Positions 45,004 through 54,465 of a DNA stretch of 64,000 nucleotides are shown here, piece by piece. The notes below the pieces were generated by a model. That model was not told the origin of the DNA. It did not search any database and saw only the letters and a program-made list of their open reading frames with translations. The stretch covers positions 3,120,001 to 3,184,000 of the forward strand of contig NZ_CP134605.1 of the NCBI RefSeq assembly GCF_031844685.1. Reading direction: 5' to 3'. The translations under genes were made by a program, and so were the position numbers. Origin of the DNA: Streptomyces sp. ITFR-21. GTDB taxonomy: Bacteria; Actinomycetota; Actinomycetes; Streptomycetales; Streptomycetaceae. Every line of letters starts with the position of its first letter. The first letter of the stretch is position 1.

Positions 45004-45136
45004 GGTGGCACCCCCGGCCACCCCGCCGAGGACCCCGCCAGGTCCCGGCCGCGGCGTACCGGCACCGAGCACCGGCTTCGTGGCCGCAGGAGGCCGCGAA
45101 GCAGCCCGAACAACAGTGGAGGAGCGTCGAAACACC

Positions 45137-45805
45137 ATGACCACTACGGCGGTCCAGCCGGTCGGCCTGCGGCCGCAGAGCCTGACAGAGATCGCGTTCG
45201 ACCGGATCCGGGACGCGATCGTGAACCGGACCCTGCAGCCCGGTACCCGGATCAGCGAGTCGATGCTGAGCGAGATGCTGCAGACCAGCAAGACGCCGGT
45301 ACGCGAGGCGCTGCTGCGGCTGTGCCACGTAGGGCTGGTCGAGCCCACCACCCGCGGTCTGCGGGTGATCATGCCCAACCGGGACCTGATCCGGGACGCC
45401 TACGAACTGCGCAGCGGCCTGGAGGGCAGCGCGGCCCGTACCGCGGCGGCCCGCGCCGACACCGCGCAGCGGCAGGCCATCGTGAGCGCGGCGAAGAACT
45501 CGCTGGACTCCGCGCGTTCCCAGGACGCGGCGGGATTCGGCCAATGGGACACCAGCTTCCACAGCGTGGTGGCGCAGTCGACCGGCAACCGGCTGCTGGC
45601 CAAGGCGGTCGACGAGTCGCTGGTACTCGCCTTCACGCTGCGCTCACGCGATGTGCTGACCCTGGACGACTCGGTGCACTGCGGACAGCAGCACGTGGAC
45701 ATCGCCAAGGCCATCAAGGCCGGTGACGCGGAGGCGGCGGCGCGGGGGATGCACGACCACATCGCGCAGGTGATGGCCACCGTGCTGGCGGCGGCGGACC
45801 GGTAG
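45137..45805 (+). CDS. GntR-family (FadR/VanR subgroup) transcriptional regulator
   Basis: A 222-residue regulator from ATG 45137. The winged helix reads SLTEIAFDRIRDAIVNRTL followed by ISESMLSEMLQTSKTPVREAL, the canonical GntR motif. The C-terminal FCD domain has YELRSGLEGSAARTA, the metal-binding His in FHSVVAQSTGN, and HVDIAKAIKAGD with MHDHIAQV. FCD regulators usually respond to a pathway carboxylic acid. It most likely controls the surrounding catabolic genes through the shared CCATAyCt-type sites; this is inference from position and repeat. Confidence 0.9.
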   Translation: MTTTAVQPVGLRPQSLTEIAFDRIRDAIVNRTLQPGTRISESMLSEMLQTSKTPVREALLRLCHVGLVEPTTRGLRVIMPNRDLIRDAYELRSGLEGSAARTAAARADTAQRQAIVSAAKNSLDSARSQDAAGFGQWDTSFHSVVAQSTGNRLLAKAVDESLVLAFTLRSRDVLTLDDSVHCGQQHVDIAKAIKAGDAEAAARGMHDHIAQVMATVLAAADR

Positions 45806-45829
45806 CCGTCCGCCGCCGGACGACCTCGG

Positions 45830-46675
45830 TCAGCCCGACACCGGATTGCTGAGCACCCCGATGCCGGCGATCCGGCACTCGGCGGTGTCGCCGTCCGCGA
45901 TCACCGCGGCGCCGGGGGTGCCCGAGGAGATGATGTCGCCCGGGTAGAGCGGCATCACCCGGCTGTGGAAGCTGACCAGGAACTCCGGGCCGAAGATCAT
46001 GTCGGCCACGGCGCCGGACCGCCACACCTCGCCGTTGCGCACGGTGGCCACCTCGATCGCGGCGAGCGAGCCGAACCGGGCCAGCACCTCGCCGATCGGG
46101 GTGATGCCGGGACCGAAGGAGAAGAAGCCCGGGAAGTTCTTGGACCGGGTGAGGAACCGCGGGTTGCGCTGCAAAATGTCCTCGGCGGTCTGGTCGAGCA
46201 CCGGGCAGACGCCCCACAGCCGGGCGACCGCGTCCTGCTCGGCCACGTCGCGGGTGTACGAGCCGATGACCAGGCCGAGTTCGGCCTCCGCGGTGACCCG
46301 GTGGCTCTGCCGGGGCAGTGGGATCGGTTCACCCGGGCCGATCACGGTGTGGTCCGCCTTGATGAAGGACGCCGGCTCGTCGGGGTACCCGGCGCCCAGA
46401 TCGTCGGCGTGCGCACGGTAGTTGAGCCCGATGCCCCAGATCTTGTGCGGTCGGCGGTACGGCGCGGTCAGCGCATGGCCGGCGGTCGGCGAGAAGCGGT
46501 CCGCTGGCGTCGCGGCCACCCGCTCGACGAACCGGTCCGGCGGCACCGACGCCAGTACGTCCAGGACCCCGCCTTCGATCGGCTCGGTGAGATCGGTCAG
46601 CCGGACCAGGCCGCGCGGCGGGTCGAGAGCGACCGCGACGTCCAGGCCGCTCTCGCGGATGGTGGCCAACTGCAT
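45830..46675 (-). CDS. Fumarylacetoacetate hydrolase family protein
   Basis: A 281-residue protein from ATG 46675 behind AGGGGG. KIWGIGLNYRAHADDLG starts the catalytic domain. The metal-binding Glu residues lie in TAEAELGLVIGS, followed by ITPIGEVLARFG and LYPGDIISSGTPG. Members hydrolyse acylpyruvates or similar 2-oxoacids (fumarylpyruvate, 2-keto-3-deoxy-sugar acids) or decarboxylate oxaloacetate. It is convergent with the GntR gene (24 bases apart) and divergent from the aldehyde dehydrogenase gene, sharing a candidate operator with it. Confidence 0.92.
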   Translation of the reverse strand: MQLATIRESGLDVAVALDPPRGLVRLTDLTEPIEGGVLDVLASVPPDRFVERVAATPADRFSPTAGHALTAPYRRPHKIWGIGLNYRAHADDLGAGYPDEPASFIKADHTVIGPGEPIPLPRQSHRVTAEAELGLVIGSYTRDVAEQDAVARLWGVCPVLDQTAEDILQRNPRFLTRSKNFPGFFSFGPGITPIGEVLARFGSLAAIEVATVRNGEVWRSGAVADMIFGPEFLVSFHSRVMPLYPGDIISSGTPGAAVIADGDTAECRIAGIGVLSNPVSG

Positions 46676-46841
46676 TGGGTGAACCCCCTGTTGAGCCGAG
46701 TTGCACGGGACAGCACCGGGCCGCGGGACTGCGCCGAAGCGCGCACGGCCGGCACCGGTGAGCCGCCGGAGCGGCGCGCGGCGGCCGGGTCGCGGCCGGT
46801 GCGGGCGAGCCGTCCGGCGGCCCCACAACGATCACTATACG

Positions 46842-46863
46842 CCATACCAGATATCAACTATAC
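46842..46863. promoter_or_regulatory. Candidate GntR operator, site 2
   Basis: CCATACCAGATATCAACTATAC lies in the 306-base gap between the divergent FAH and aldehyde dehydrogenase genes and resembles the reverse complement of site 1 (GTACCAGACATCAGATATGG). Further ATACGAGATACGATAC follows directly. Nothing else is seen in the gap. Confidence 0.55.
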
Positions 46864-46981
46864 GAGATACGATACTGCGTGGGCCGCCACTTCTCCCGCC
46901 GGCCCGTCCAGCGCCGACCCGCCGGGAGGCACCCGCGCCCGCCCGTGAGAGGGCGGTTCCCCGTTGAGAGAGAGATCGCCG

Positions 46982-48457
46982 ATGACGGCAGACGTTCCGA
47001 CTTCGATCCCCGGCAGCACCGCGCTGCTCCAGCACCGCATCGGTGACCGCCTCCTGGGGGAACCCGCGGCGGAACGGCGCAATCCGGCACGGCCGGACGA
47101 CGTGGTGGCCGCGGCCCCCGACGGTGACGCCGACACCGTGGACCAGGCGGTGGAGGCCGCCGGCCGCGCCCAGCCCGGCTGGGCCGCGCTGCCCGCGCCG
47201 GCCCGGGGCGCGGTCCTGCTGCGGGCCGGCGACCTCATGTCCGCCCGGCGCGACCGGATCACCGCCGACCTGGTCCGTGAGGAGGGCAAGACCTGGGCCG
47301 AGGCGTACGGCGAAGTCGGCCGCGCCATCGAGATCCTGCGGTTCTACGGCGGCGAGGGCTGGCGCGGGCGCGGGGAGTTGGTGCCGGCCGGCACCGCGCG
47401 CACCATGGCGTACACCCGCCGCGAACCGCTGGGCGTCGTCGGCGTCATCACGCCCTGGAACTTCCCGATCGCCATCCCCGCCTGGAAGACCGCTCCCGCG
47501 CTGATCTCCGGCAACGCGGTGGTGCTCAAGCCCGCCGGGCTGACACCGCTGTCCGCCTGGCACCTGGCCCAGGCGCTCTCCGACGCGGGGTTGCCGCCGG
47601 GAGTCCTCAACCTCGTCTACGGGCCCGGCGGTTCGGTCGGCGGTGCGATCGCCCGCCACCGGGGCCTGGCCGCCGTGTCGTTCACCGGTTCCAACGACGT
47701 GGGCCGCCTGATCGAGCGGCAGGTCCAGGAGCGCGGCGCCCGGATCCTGCTGGAGATGGGCGGAAAGAACCCGCTGGTCGTGCTGGACGACGCCGATCCC
47801 GAAGTTGCCGCCTCGATCGCCGCACAGAGCGGCTTCGGCGTCACGGGCCAGGCGTGCACCGCCACCAGCCGGGTCATCTGCACCCCCGGCATCCACGACC
47901 GGCTGGTGGCAGCGCTGGCCGCGCAGGCGGCGCGCTACCGGCCCGGCGACGGCCTGGACCGGAGCGTGCTGATGGGGCCGGTGGTCAGCGCCTCGCAGAT
48001 GCGCTCCGACCTGGAGTGGCTGCGCATCGCCGCGGAGGAGGGCGCGCAGGCCGTGGTGGCGGGCGGACAGTCCGGCGCCGCCGGGCAGTTCCTCGACCCC
48101 ACGGTGCTGGTCGGCGTCAAGCCGTCGCACCGGGTGGCCCAGGAGGAGGTCTTCGGCCCGGTGGTGAGCGTGCTCGCCGCCGACAACCCCGACCAGGCGG
48201 TGGACATCGCCAACGACATCCCGTTCGGCCTTTCCGCGGGCATCGTCACCAACGACCTGCGGCAGGCACACCGTTTCATCGAGCGCATCCAGGCGGGCAT
48301 CGTCAAGGTCAACCGGCCCACGAGCGGCGTCGACCCCAACGTGCCCTTCGGCGGGGTGAAGGAGTCCTCCACCAACACGTACCGCGAACAGGGCGCGGGG
48401 GCCACGGACTTCTACACCTGGACGAAGTCGGTGTATCTGGGATTCGACGAGGGATGA
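46982..48457 (+). CDS. NAD(P)-dependent aldehyde dehydrogenase
   Basis: A 491-residue protein from ATG 46982. VITPWNFPIAIPAWKTAPAL holds the oxyanion Asn, LLEMGGKNPLVVLDDAD the general-base Glu, and GQACTATSRV the catalytic Cys; EVFGPVVSVL is the standard C-terminal motif. Sequence style resembles 2-oxoglutarate semialdehyde or succinate semialdehyde dehydrogenases. It would oxidise the aldehyde from the TPP decarboxylase step to an acid. Divergent from the FAH gene and probably under the same GntR control. Confidence 0.93.
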   Translation: MTADVPTSIPGSTALLQHRIGDRLLGEPAAERRNPARPDDVVAAAPDGDADTVDQAVEAAGRAQPGWAALPAPARGAVLLRAGDLMSARRDRITADLVREEGKTWAEAYGEVGRAIEILRFYGGEGWRGRGELVPAGTARTMAYTRREPLGVVGVITPWNFPIAIPAWKTAPALISGNAVVLKPAGLTPLSAWHLAQALSDAGLPPGVLNLVYGPGGSVGGAIARHRGLAAVSFTGSNDVGRLIERQVQERGARILLEMGGKNPLVVLDDADPEVAASIAAQSGFGVTGQACTATSRVICTPGIHDRLVAALAAQAARYRPGDGLDRSVLMGPVVSASQMRSDLEWLRIAAEEGAQAVVAGGQSGAAGQFLDPTVLVGVKPSHRVAQEEVFGPVVSVLAADNPDQAVDIANDIPFGLSAGIVTNDLRQAHRFIERIQAGIVKVNRPTSGVDPNVPFGGVKESSTNTYREQGAGATDFYTWTKSVYLGFDEG

Positions 48458-48481
48458 GCCCCGGCCGGGCGTAAGACCCGT

Positions 48482-48529
48482 CGGAGGGCCCGTGTTCCCG
48501 GGGTGCGAACCCGCGGGGCCGGCCCTCCG
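48482..48529. terminator. Long-stem hairpin after aldehyde dehydrogenase
   Basis: CGGAGGGCC (48482-48490) pairs with GGCCCTCCG (48521-48529); an inner CCCGGGG/CCCGCGGGG region can extend the structure. It lies between the convergent aldehyde dehydrogenase and flavoprotein genes. The remaining stretch to 48675 shows no gene. Confidence 0.5.
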
Positions 48530-48675
48530 GCGGACCGCGCGACCTCCGCGGGGCCCTGGTCCCGCGGCACCCGAAGCACCCGCGGCCGGCCGGTGGTGAG
48601 CGCCCGGCCGGCCGCGGGGACGACGGTCCCCGGCACCGAGCCCGGCGCGGCCGGCGGCGGTTCGGGGTCCGGGGG

Positions 48676-51651
48676 CTACCGCGCGGGGTCCGCCGGAGCC
48701 GACGCCGGCAGGCGGGACGCCAGGAGTTGGGCCAGGTGGGTGCCCGGGAGGCCGGCCAGCTGGTCGAGTTGGGTGCGGCAGGAGAAGCCGTCGGCGAGCA
48801 CCACCGCGTCCTGTCCCGCCGCCCGGACCGCGGGCAGCAGCGCGGTCTCGGCGACGGCCACCGACACCTCGTAGTGACCCTTCTCCACGCCGAAGTTGCC
48901 GGCCAGGCCGCAGCAGCCGCCGACCGCGTCCACCTCGGCGCCGCCGTCGCGCAGCAGCGCCGCGTCCGCGTCCCAGCCGAGCACCGCGTGCTGGTGGCAG
49001 TGCGGTTGGGCCACGCCGCGCACCCCGGTGAGGTCCGGCGGGGTCCAGCCCGGAGTGGCGGTGAGGAGTTCGGCCAGCGTGCGGGTGGCCGTGGCGGCGC
49101 GGACCGCCCGCGGGTCGTCCGGCAGCAGCTCGGTCAGCTCGCCGCGCAGCACCGCCGTGCAGGACGGCTCCAGCCCGACGATCGGCCAGCCGGCCGCCAG
49201 CGCCGGCTCCAGCGCGTCCAGGGTCTGCCGCAACCGGGCCTTGGCGCCGTCGAGCTGGCCGGTGGAGATCCAGGTCAGGCCGCAGCAGACCTCACGGCCG
49301 GTGAGCCGTACGTCGTAGCCCGCGTGCTCCAGCACCCGTACCGCGGCCCGCCCGACCTCCGGTGCGAAGTGGTCGGTGAAGGTGTCCGCCCACAGCAGCA
49401 CCGGTGGCCGGGCGGCGCCCCCCGGAGCGGGCCGGTCGCCGAACCACTGCCGGAACGTCCGGGTGGCGAAGCGCGGCAGCGGGCGCCGCGCGTCGATGCC
49501 GCCGCCGCGCTTGGCCAGCGCCGCCACCGCGCCGATGCCGAGCACCGCGTTGACCAGCCGGGGCGCACGGGCCGAGAGCCGGGCCCAGCGCGGCAGCCAG
49601 CCGAGGGCGTAGTGCGCGGCGGGCCGCAGCCGGCCGCGGTAACGCTGGTGCAGGGCCTCCGCCTTGTAGGTGGCCATGTCCACCCCGGCCGGGCAGTCGC
49701 TGGCGCAGCCCTTGCAGGACAGGCACAGGTCCAGCGACTCGGCGATCTCCGGCGACCGCCAACCGCTGTCCACCAAAGTGCCGTTGGCCAACTCCTGGAG
49801 GACCCGGGCCCGGCCGCGGGTGGAGTCCTTCTCGTCCCGCGTCGCCAGGTACGACGGGCACATCACGCCGCCCGAACCCGTACCGTCCGCACGGCACTTG
49901 CCGACACCGACGCAGCGGTGCACCGCGGTGGAGAAGTCACCGCGGTCGTGCGGGTAGGCGAAGGCGAGCGGGCCGGGCGGCGCCTTCGCGGCGGCCAGCC
50001 GCAGGTCGGCGTCCACCGGGCGGGGGCGGACGATGACACCGGGGTTGAGCACGTCGCCGGGGTCGAAGAGGTGCTTGACGGCGGCCAGCGTGTCCAGCGC
50101 CTGCGGCGAGTACATGTGGTGGAGCAGCGCGCCGCGGGCCCGGCCGTCGCCGTGCTCGCCGGACACCGAGCCGCCGTACCGGCCGGCCAGCGCCGCCGCC
50201 GCGTCCATGAAGTCCCGGAAGCGGGCGGGCTCTTCGGCCAGCGGGAAGTCGATCCGCACATGCAGGCAGCCGTCGCCGAAGTGGCCGTACATCAGTCCGT
50301 CCAAGCCGAACCCGCCCATAAGCGAAGTGAGTTCGCGCATGTACGGGCCCAGCCGCCCAGGCGGTACCGCGGAGTCCTCCCAGCCGGGCCAGGCCGGTGC
50401 GCCGGCCGGGGTACGGCCGCCGAGGCCGGCGCCGTCCTCCCGGATCCGCCACAGCGCGCGGGCCGCGGCGCCGGTGACCACCGCGGCGTCCAGACAGCCC
50501 GCGTCGGCGGCCAGCCGGCGGGCCGCCGCCACCGCCTCGGCCGCGCTGTCCCCCGCGGTCTCGGCGAAGATCCAGCCGCCGCCGCGCGGCAGGACGTCCG
50601 GCACCGCCGCCTGCCCGCGCCGGGCCCGCAGCACGTCGACCAGCTGGTTGCTCATGCCCTCCAGGGCGACCGGCCGGTGCGGCAGCAGGGCCGGTACGGC
50701 GTCGGCGGCGGTGGCCATGTCCGGGTAGCCGAGCACGGCCATCGCGGTGTGCGGGGGCGCCTGGACCAGCCGGACGGTGGCCTGGAGCAGCAGCGCGAGG
50801 GTGCCTTCGGTGCCGACGAGGAACTTCGCCAGGTCGCCGCCGTTCTCCGGCAGCAGGTGTTCCACGGAGTAGCCGGAGACCTGGCGGGTGAAGCGGCCGA
50901 ACTCGGTGCGGATCAGGGCGAGCCGGTTGCGGACCAGGGCGTCGAGCCCGGCCAGCAGCTCCGCCTCCGGCCGCCCTGGCCCGCCCCCGCGCGGCCCGGC
51001 GCCGCTGAGGCCGCCCATGCCCGGTGCGCCCCCGCCCGGCCCGCCCACGCCGCCGCTCGGGGCGGCCCCGTCCGAACCGGCGCCCCCCAGCCCGCCGCGT
51101 CCCAGCCGCCGGGCGGTGAACCGGACGCCGCCGCCGGTCACCACGTCCAGCTCCACCGTGTTGTCGGCGCTGCGGCCGTACGCCAGCGCCCGCGCCCCGC
51201 AGGCGTTGTTGCCCAGCGAGCCGCCGATCGTGGCGCGCGCGTGCGTCGACGGGTCCGGCCCGAACCGCAGTCCGTACGGGGCCGCCGCCGCGCTGATCGC
51301 GTCCAGTACCGCCCCGGGCTGCACCACGGCGGTCCGCGCCCGCGGGTCGACCTCCAGCACCCGGTTCATGTGCCGGGAGAAGTCGAGCACGACGCCTTCG
51401 CCCACCGCGTTCCCGGCGATCGACGTGCCGGCGCCCCGCGCGGTCAGCGGTACGCCGAGGCTCCGGCACACCTCCAGGACGGCCGGCACCTCGTCGGCCT
51501 CGCGCGGGAAGACCACGGCGCGCGGGACCACCCGGTAGTTGGAGGCGTCCGTCCCGTACTCGGCCCGCCGCCGGACACCGGCCTCCACCTCGCCGGCCCC
51601 GGCCCGCCGCAGTGCCGCGACCAGCCCCTCGTCCGCCCTGCCAGCCGCCAC
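48676..51651 (-). CDS. FAD-linked oxidase fused to Fe-S domain (D-lactate/glycolate dehydrogenase-like)
   Basis: A 991-residue protein. GTG 51651 is preferred to 51657 because GGAGG lies 6 bases upstream of it. The N-terminal FAD domain (PCMH type) has RGAGTSIAGNAVGEGVVLDFS and FGPDPSTHARATIGGSLGNN. A FAD-oxidase C domain ends with SGEHGDGRARG. The second half carries a ferredoxin motif (LCLSCKGCASDCPAGVDM) and two CCG-type clusters (VCCGLTWISTGQ, GGCCGLAGNFG). Such GlcD-GlcF-like fusions oxidise D-2-hydroxyacids and pass electrons to quinone. A Gly/Pro-rich insert (about residues 190-230) is unusual. It fits as the membrane-linked hydroxyacid oxidase of the locus. Confidence 0.92.
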   Translation of the reverse strand: MAAGRADEGLVAALRRAGAGEVEAGVRRRAEYGTDASNYRVVPRAVVFPREADEVPAVLEVCRSLGVPLTARGAGTSIAGNAVGEGVVLDFSRHMNRVLEVDPRARTAVVQPGAVLDAISAAAAPYGLRFGPDPSTHARATIGGSLGNNACGARALAYGRSADNTVELDVVTGGGVRFTARRLGRGGLGGAGSDGAAPSGGVGGPGGGAPGMGGLSGAGPRGGGPGRPEAELLAGLDALVRNRLALIRTEFGRFTRQVSGYSVEHLLPENGGDLAKFLVGTEGTLALLLQATVRLVQAPPHTAMAVLGYPDMATAADAVPALLPHRPVALEGMSNQLVDVLRARRGQAAVPDVLPRGGGWIFAETAGDSAAEAVAAARRLAADAGCLDAAVVTGAAARALWRIREDGAGLGGRTPAGAPAWPGWEDSAVPPGRLGPYMRELTSLMGGFGLDGLMYGHFGDGCLHVRIDFPLAEEPARFRDFMDAAAALAGRYGGSVSGEHGDGRARGALLHHMYSPQALDTLAAVKHLFDPGDVLNPGVIVRPRPVDADLRLAAAKAPPGPLAFAYPHDRGDFSTAVHRCVGVGKCRADGTGSGGVMCPSYLATRDEKDSTRGRARVLQELANGTLVDSGWRSPEIAESLDLCLSCKGCASDCPAGVDMATYKAEALHQRYRGRLRPAAHYALGWLPRWARLSARAPRLVNAVLGIGAVAALAKRGGGIDARRPLPRFATRTFRQWFGDRPAPGGAARPPVLLWADTFTDHFAPEVGRAAVRVLEHAGYDVRLTGREVCCGLTWISTGQLDGAKARLRQTLDALEPALAAGWPIVGLEPSCTAVLRGELTELLPDDPRAVRAATATRTLAELLTATPGWTPPDLTGVRGVAQPHCHQHAVLGWDADAALLRDGGAEVDAVGGCCGLAGNFGVEKGHYEVSVAVAETALLPAVRAAGQDAVVLADGFSCRTQLDQLAGLPGTHLAQLLASRLPASAPADPAR

Positions 51652-51699
51652 GGCCACCCTCCGGGTCTGATACCTGCGGATACAGCAATACAGCAGACA

Positions 51700-51714
51700 C
51701 CATATCTCATGTAC
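51700..51714 (-). promoter_or_regulatory. Candidate GntR operator, site 3
   Basis: CCATATCTCATGTAC, 49 bases upstream of the flavoprotein start, shares CCATATCT and ATGT in register with site 1. It supports inclusion of this gene in the GntR regulon. Confidence 0.55.
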
Positions 51715-51789
51715 GAACGAAGAGGGCCGACGCAACACACCGGCCGGGCGGTGGGCACCGCCCGGCCGGACAACAGCGCACGGCAGACC

Positions 51790-54309
51790 TCAGCCGCGCC
51801 ACCGCGCCGGGTCCGCGGCGGGCTCGGCGGGGGCCGGCGGGCCACCGCCGGAGGTGACCACACGGGACGGGGCGGACGGTGCGGGACGGTCCGTCGGGGT
51901 CTGGACGGCCAGCTCGCGGAGCAGTTGGCGCAGCCGGAGCAGTGGGCGGGTGACCGGCGGCAGGAGCGTGCCGGGGTCGGGCAGCCGGGTCAGCAGCGCC
52001 GCGTCGGCGGCGCGCAGGGCGCGGTCCACCTCGGGAGCGGGCCGGCTCTGCGGGGCGGGGCTCAGCGCGAGGGCGGTGGCCGCGTCGGCGAGCGATCGGC
52101 TGGCAGCGGCCAGGTGCGGGGCGCCCGCCAGCCCCGGCGCGCGACGCGGGCCGAGCGCCAGCGCCCGGATCTGCCGGGTGGCGGCAGCGTACAGGGTGAG
52201 CCGGTGCCGAACCAGCCGCGGATCGTTCCCCCAGACCAGCGGCCGAGTCAACGGCCTTGCGACCAGGGCGAGTTGCTGCAAACGGTGGTCCACCACCCGA
52301 ATCAGCCCCGCCAGGTCGCTCCCGGCGCCGCCCGCGGCCGCGGCACTGCCCGGCGGGACACCACCGCCGAGGTCCGCGCCCCCCGCGGCCCGCCCGGCGA
52401 CCGGGCCGCCGTCCGCGCGGCCGGCCTCCCCGCCGCCGCTCCCCGCGGCCCCTCCCCCCGCGCTTTCCTCCGCTCCCCGCTCCAGCCGGACCGCGCAGGC
52501 CCGCAGCAGTTCGGCCAGCGCGGCGTAGTAGCTGCTCCGGGCGCTGTTGACGGTGTCCCGGGTGCTGGTCGGCAGTACCACCAGCGCCACCACGATCCCT
52601 ATGGCCGCTCCGATCGCGGTCTCCTCCAACCGCAGCATCAGCAACGACGCGGAGAACACGTGCAGTTCGCTGTACAGCTGCGACACCATGATCGTGACGA
52701 AGAAGATCATCGCCGCGTAGGAGACGGTGACCAGGTAGAACCCGCAGGTCATGCTGAGCACGACGACCGCGAGGATCCAGTACGTGTGCCCGGCGGTCAG
52801 GTGCGCCAGCCCGATCCCCGCGCCGAGCCCGACCAGGGTGCCGGCGACCCGGTTGGCCGCCTTGATGAAGGTCTCGGACCGGGTGGCCGTACCGGTGAAG
52901 GCGATGAACGCGGCCAGCACCGCCCAGTAGTAGCGCGCCTGCGACAGCTCCCGCCCGGCCAGGATCGCCAGCGCGCCGGCCACCGCGACCTGGACGGCCT
53001 GGCGGGTGGTGAACGACAGTCCGCCGGCCGGGTTCCAGCGGCTGCGGGCCGGCACACCGCCGGCCACGACCGCCGCGGAGCCGGGCAGCAGGCCCAGCGC
53101 GAGCCGCACCGCCGGCTCGAAGTCCTCCTCGTCACGCTCCCCGTCCCCGTCGGCGGTGCCGGGATCGGCGTAGGTGCCGGCCCGCCGGGCCAGTACCGCG
53201 AACTCCCAGGCAGCGGTGGCCAGATGGTGCGCCAGGCAGTCGATGTCCCGGATCCCGCCGCCGTCCGGGGCCGAGGAGCCCGCGGCCGCGGCGGTCGGCG
53301 ACGACGGGCCGCCGTCGGCCCAGGAGGCGAACTCCGCGTCCAGGTCCTGGTGGTCGGCCTCCCCCGCCAGGAGCGCCCGCGCCTCCCGCTCGGCCGCCGG
53401 GTAGTCGCTGCCGGCCAGGTACCCGGCGATCCGGGCCGCTTCCGCCATGTGCCGGGCGTCCGTCCCGGCCATGCCCTCGACCGCGGTGGCCATCGCGTCG
53501 ATCGCCAGGTGCACGTCCAGCGCCCGCCGCCGTACAGCCGCCGCCGGCATGCCGGGCGGCAGCGCGCCGGGCGCCGCGGACCAGCCCTCTATCACCAAGG
53601 CCGTCTCGGCGAGCCGCAGTTGCCGCGAGTGCAGGGTGCGCCGCAGCCGTGCCTGACGCCGTACGTCGCACGGATCGGCCGCCAGCAGGTCGGCGCAGGC
53701 CCGCGCCACCGAGCGGGCCCGGGCGTTGAAGGCCCGCCGGACCCGGGCCAGGGTGCGCTGCGGGTTGGTCCGCAGCAGCGTCGTGGCGAGCAGCAGCACC
53801 CAGACCACCGCGAGGCACACCGCGCCCAGCAGTGCGGGGAGTTGGTTGATCCGGGCGTTGAGGAAGGCGGCGAAGAAGTAGCCCATCCAGATCATGAACC
53901 CGTAGAAGAAGAACGCGGGCCCGAACCGGCGGATGAAGACGGCGACGAACATCACGGCCACGAACACCGCGAGCATCCAGTCGGTGTGCCCGGCCACCGC
54001 GACGCCGACCAGCATGCCGGCGCCGATGGCGACCGGGAAGAAGAGGGCGGTCCGGATCTTCGGCCAGGCCGCCGAGCCGTCGGTGAGGGCCATCGAACCC
54101 ATCATGGCCATGACCGTGCCGAGCATCATCGCGACCATGGTGCCCTGCGGGCCGCGGTCGGTGAGCCTGCCGTACCCGTATTCCAGGCCCAGGGTGGTGG
54201 CCATCGCCAGCCCGGCGGACGACGCGGTGCGGAAGCGCTGCAGTCCGGGGTCGGAACCCACCACCCGGTCCCAGGTCTCGGATATCCAGCCGGTCGCCGC
54301 CATCGCCAT
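51790..54309 (-). CDS. FUSC-family membrane transporter
   Basis: An 839-residue membrane protein; ATG 54309 follows GGAGG by 7 bases. It has two blocks of about five to six membrane segments. The first (about 20-190) includes MVAMMLGTVMAMMGSMALTD; the second (about 420-590) includes AVLAAFIAFTGTATRSET and RVAGTLVGLGAGIGLAHL, the FUSC (fusaric acid resistance-like) signature. A long cytoplasmic loop and a Gly/Ala-rich C-terminal region complete it. It probably exports aromatic acids or similar toxic compounds. It is divergent from a MarR regulator gene, the likely controller. Confidence 0.88.
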   Translation of the reverse strand: MAMAATGWISETWDRVVGSDPGLQRFRTASSAGLAMATTLGLEYGYGRLTDRGPQGTMVAMMLGTVMAMMGSMALTDGSAAWPKIRTALFFPVAIGAGMLVGVAVAGHTDWMLAVFVAVMFVAVFIRRFGPAFFFYGFMIWMGYFFAAFLNARINQLPALLGAVCLAVVWVLLLATTLLRTNPQRTLARVRRAFNARARSVARACADLLAADPCDVRRQARLRRTLHSRQLRLAETALVIEGWSAAPGALPPGMPAAAVRRRALDVHLAIDAMATAVEGMAGTDARHMAEAARIAGYLAGSDYPAAEREARALLAGEADHQDLDAEFASWADGGPSSPTAAAAGSSAPDGGGIRDIDCLAHHLATAAWEFAVLARRAGTYADPGTADGDGERDEEDFEPAVRLALGLLPGSAAVVAGGVPARSRWNPAGGLSFTTRQAVQVAVAGALAILAGRELSQARYYWAVLAAFIAFTGTATRSETFIKAANRVAGTLVGLGAGIGLAHLTAGHTYWILAVVVLSMTCGFYLVTVSYAAMIFFVTIMVSQLYSELHVFSASLLMLRLEETAIGAAIGIVVALVVLPTSTRDTVNSARSSYYAALAELLRACAVRLERGAEESAGGGAAGSGGGEAGRADGGPVAGRAAGGADLGGGVPPGSAAAAGGAGSDLAGLIRVVDHRLQQLALVARPLTRPLVWGNDPRLVRHRLTLYAAATRQIRALALGPRRAPGLAGAPHLAAASRSLADAATALALSPAPQSRPAPEVDRALRAADAALLTRLPDPGTLLPPVTRPLLRLRQLLRELAVQTPTDRPAPSAPSRVVTSGGGPPAPAEPAADPARWRG

Positions 54310-54366
54310 CCAGTGCCCTCCTCGGACGTCCGGCCGGGCAATCACCGGTATGATGCCGACATTAAC

Positions 54367-54378
54367 ATGCGTCTGCAT
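54367..54378. promoter_or_regulatory. Candidate MarR operator
   Basis: ATGC-GTCT-GCAT is an inverted repeat in the 156-base gap between the divergent FUSC and MarR genes, within an AT-richer stretch (ATTAACATGC) that may hold both promoters. Confidence 0.45.
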
Positions 54379-54465
54379 GGGACGTACACGGAGTACTGGC
54401 GTTCGAAGCCACTCGGGTACCGTGCGCGACAGGCGCCCCACGGGTGACGACGGCAGGGAGCGGGC

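Noticed and set aside
48727..54447. A 1906-codon open frame on the plus strand
   Set aside because: It lies antisense to the flavoprotein and FUSC genes, both with clear motifs. High GC removes stops from the complementary frame; its translation is Gly/Arg/Val-rich without domains.
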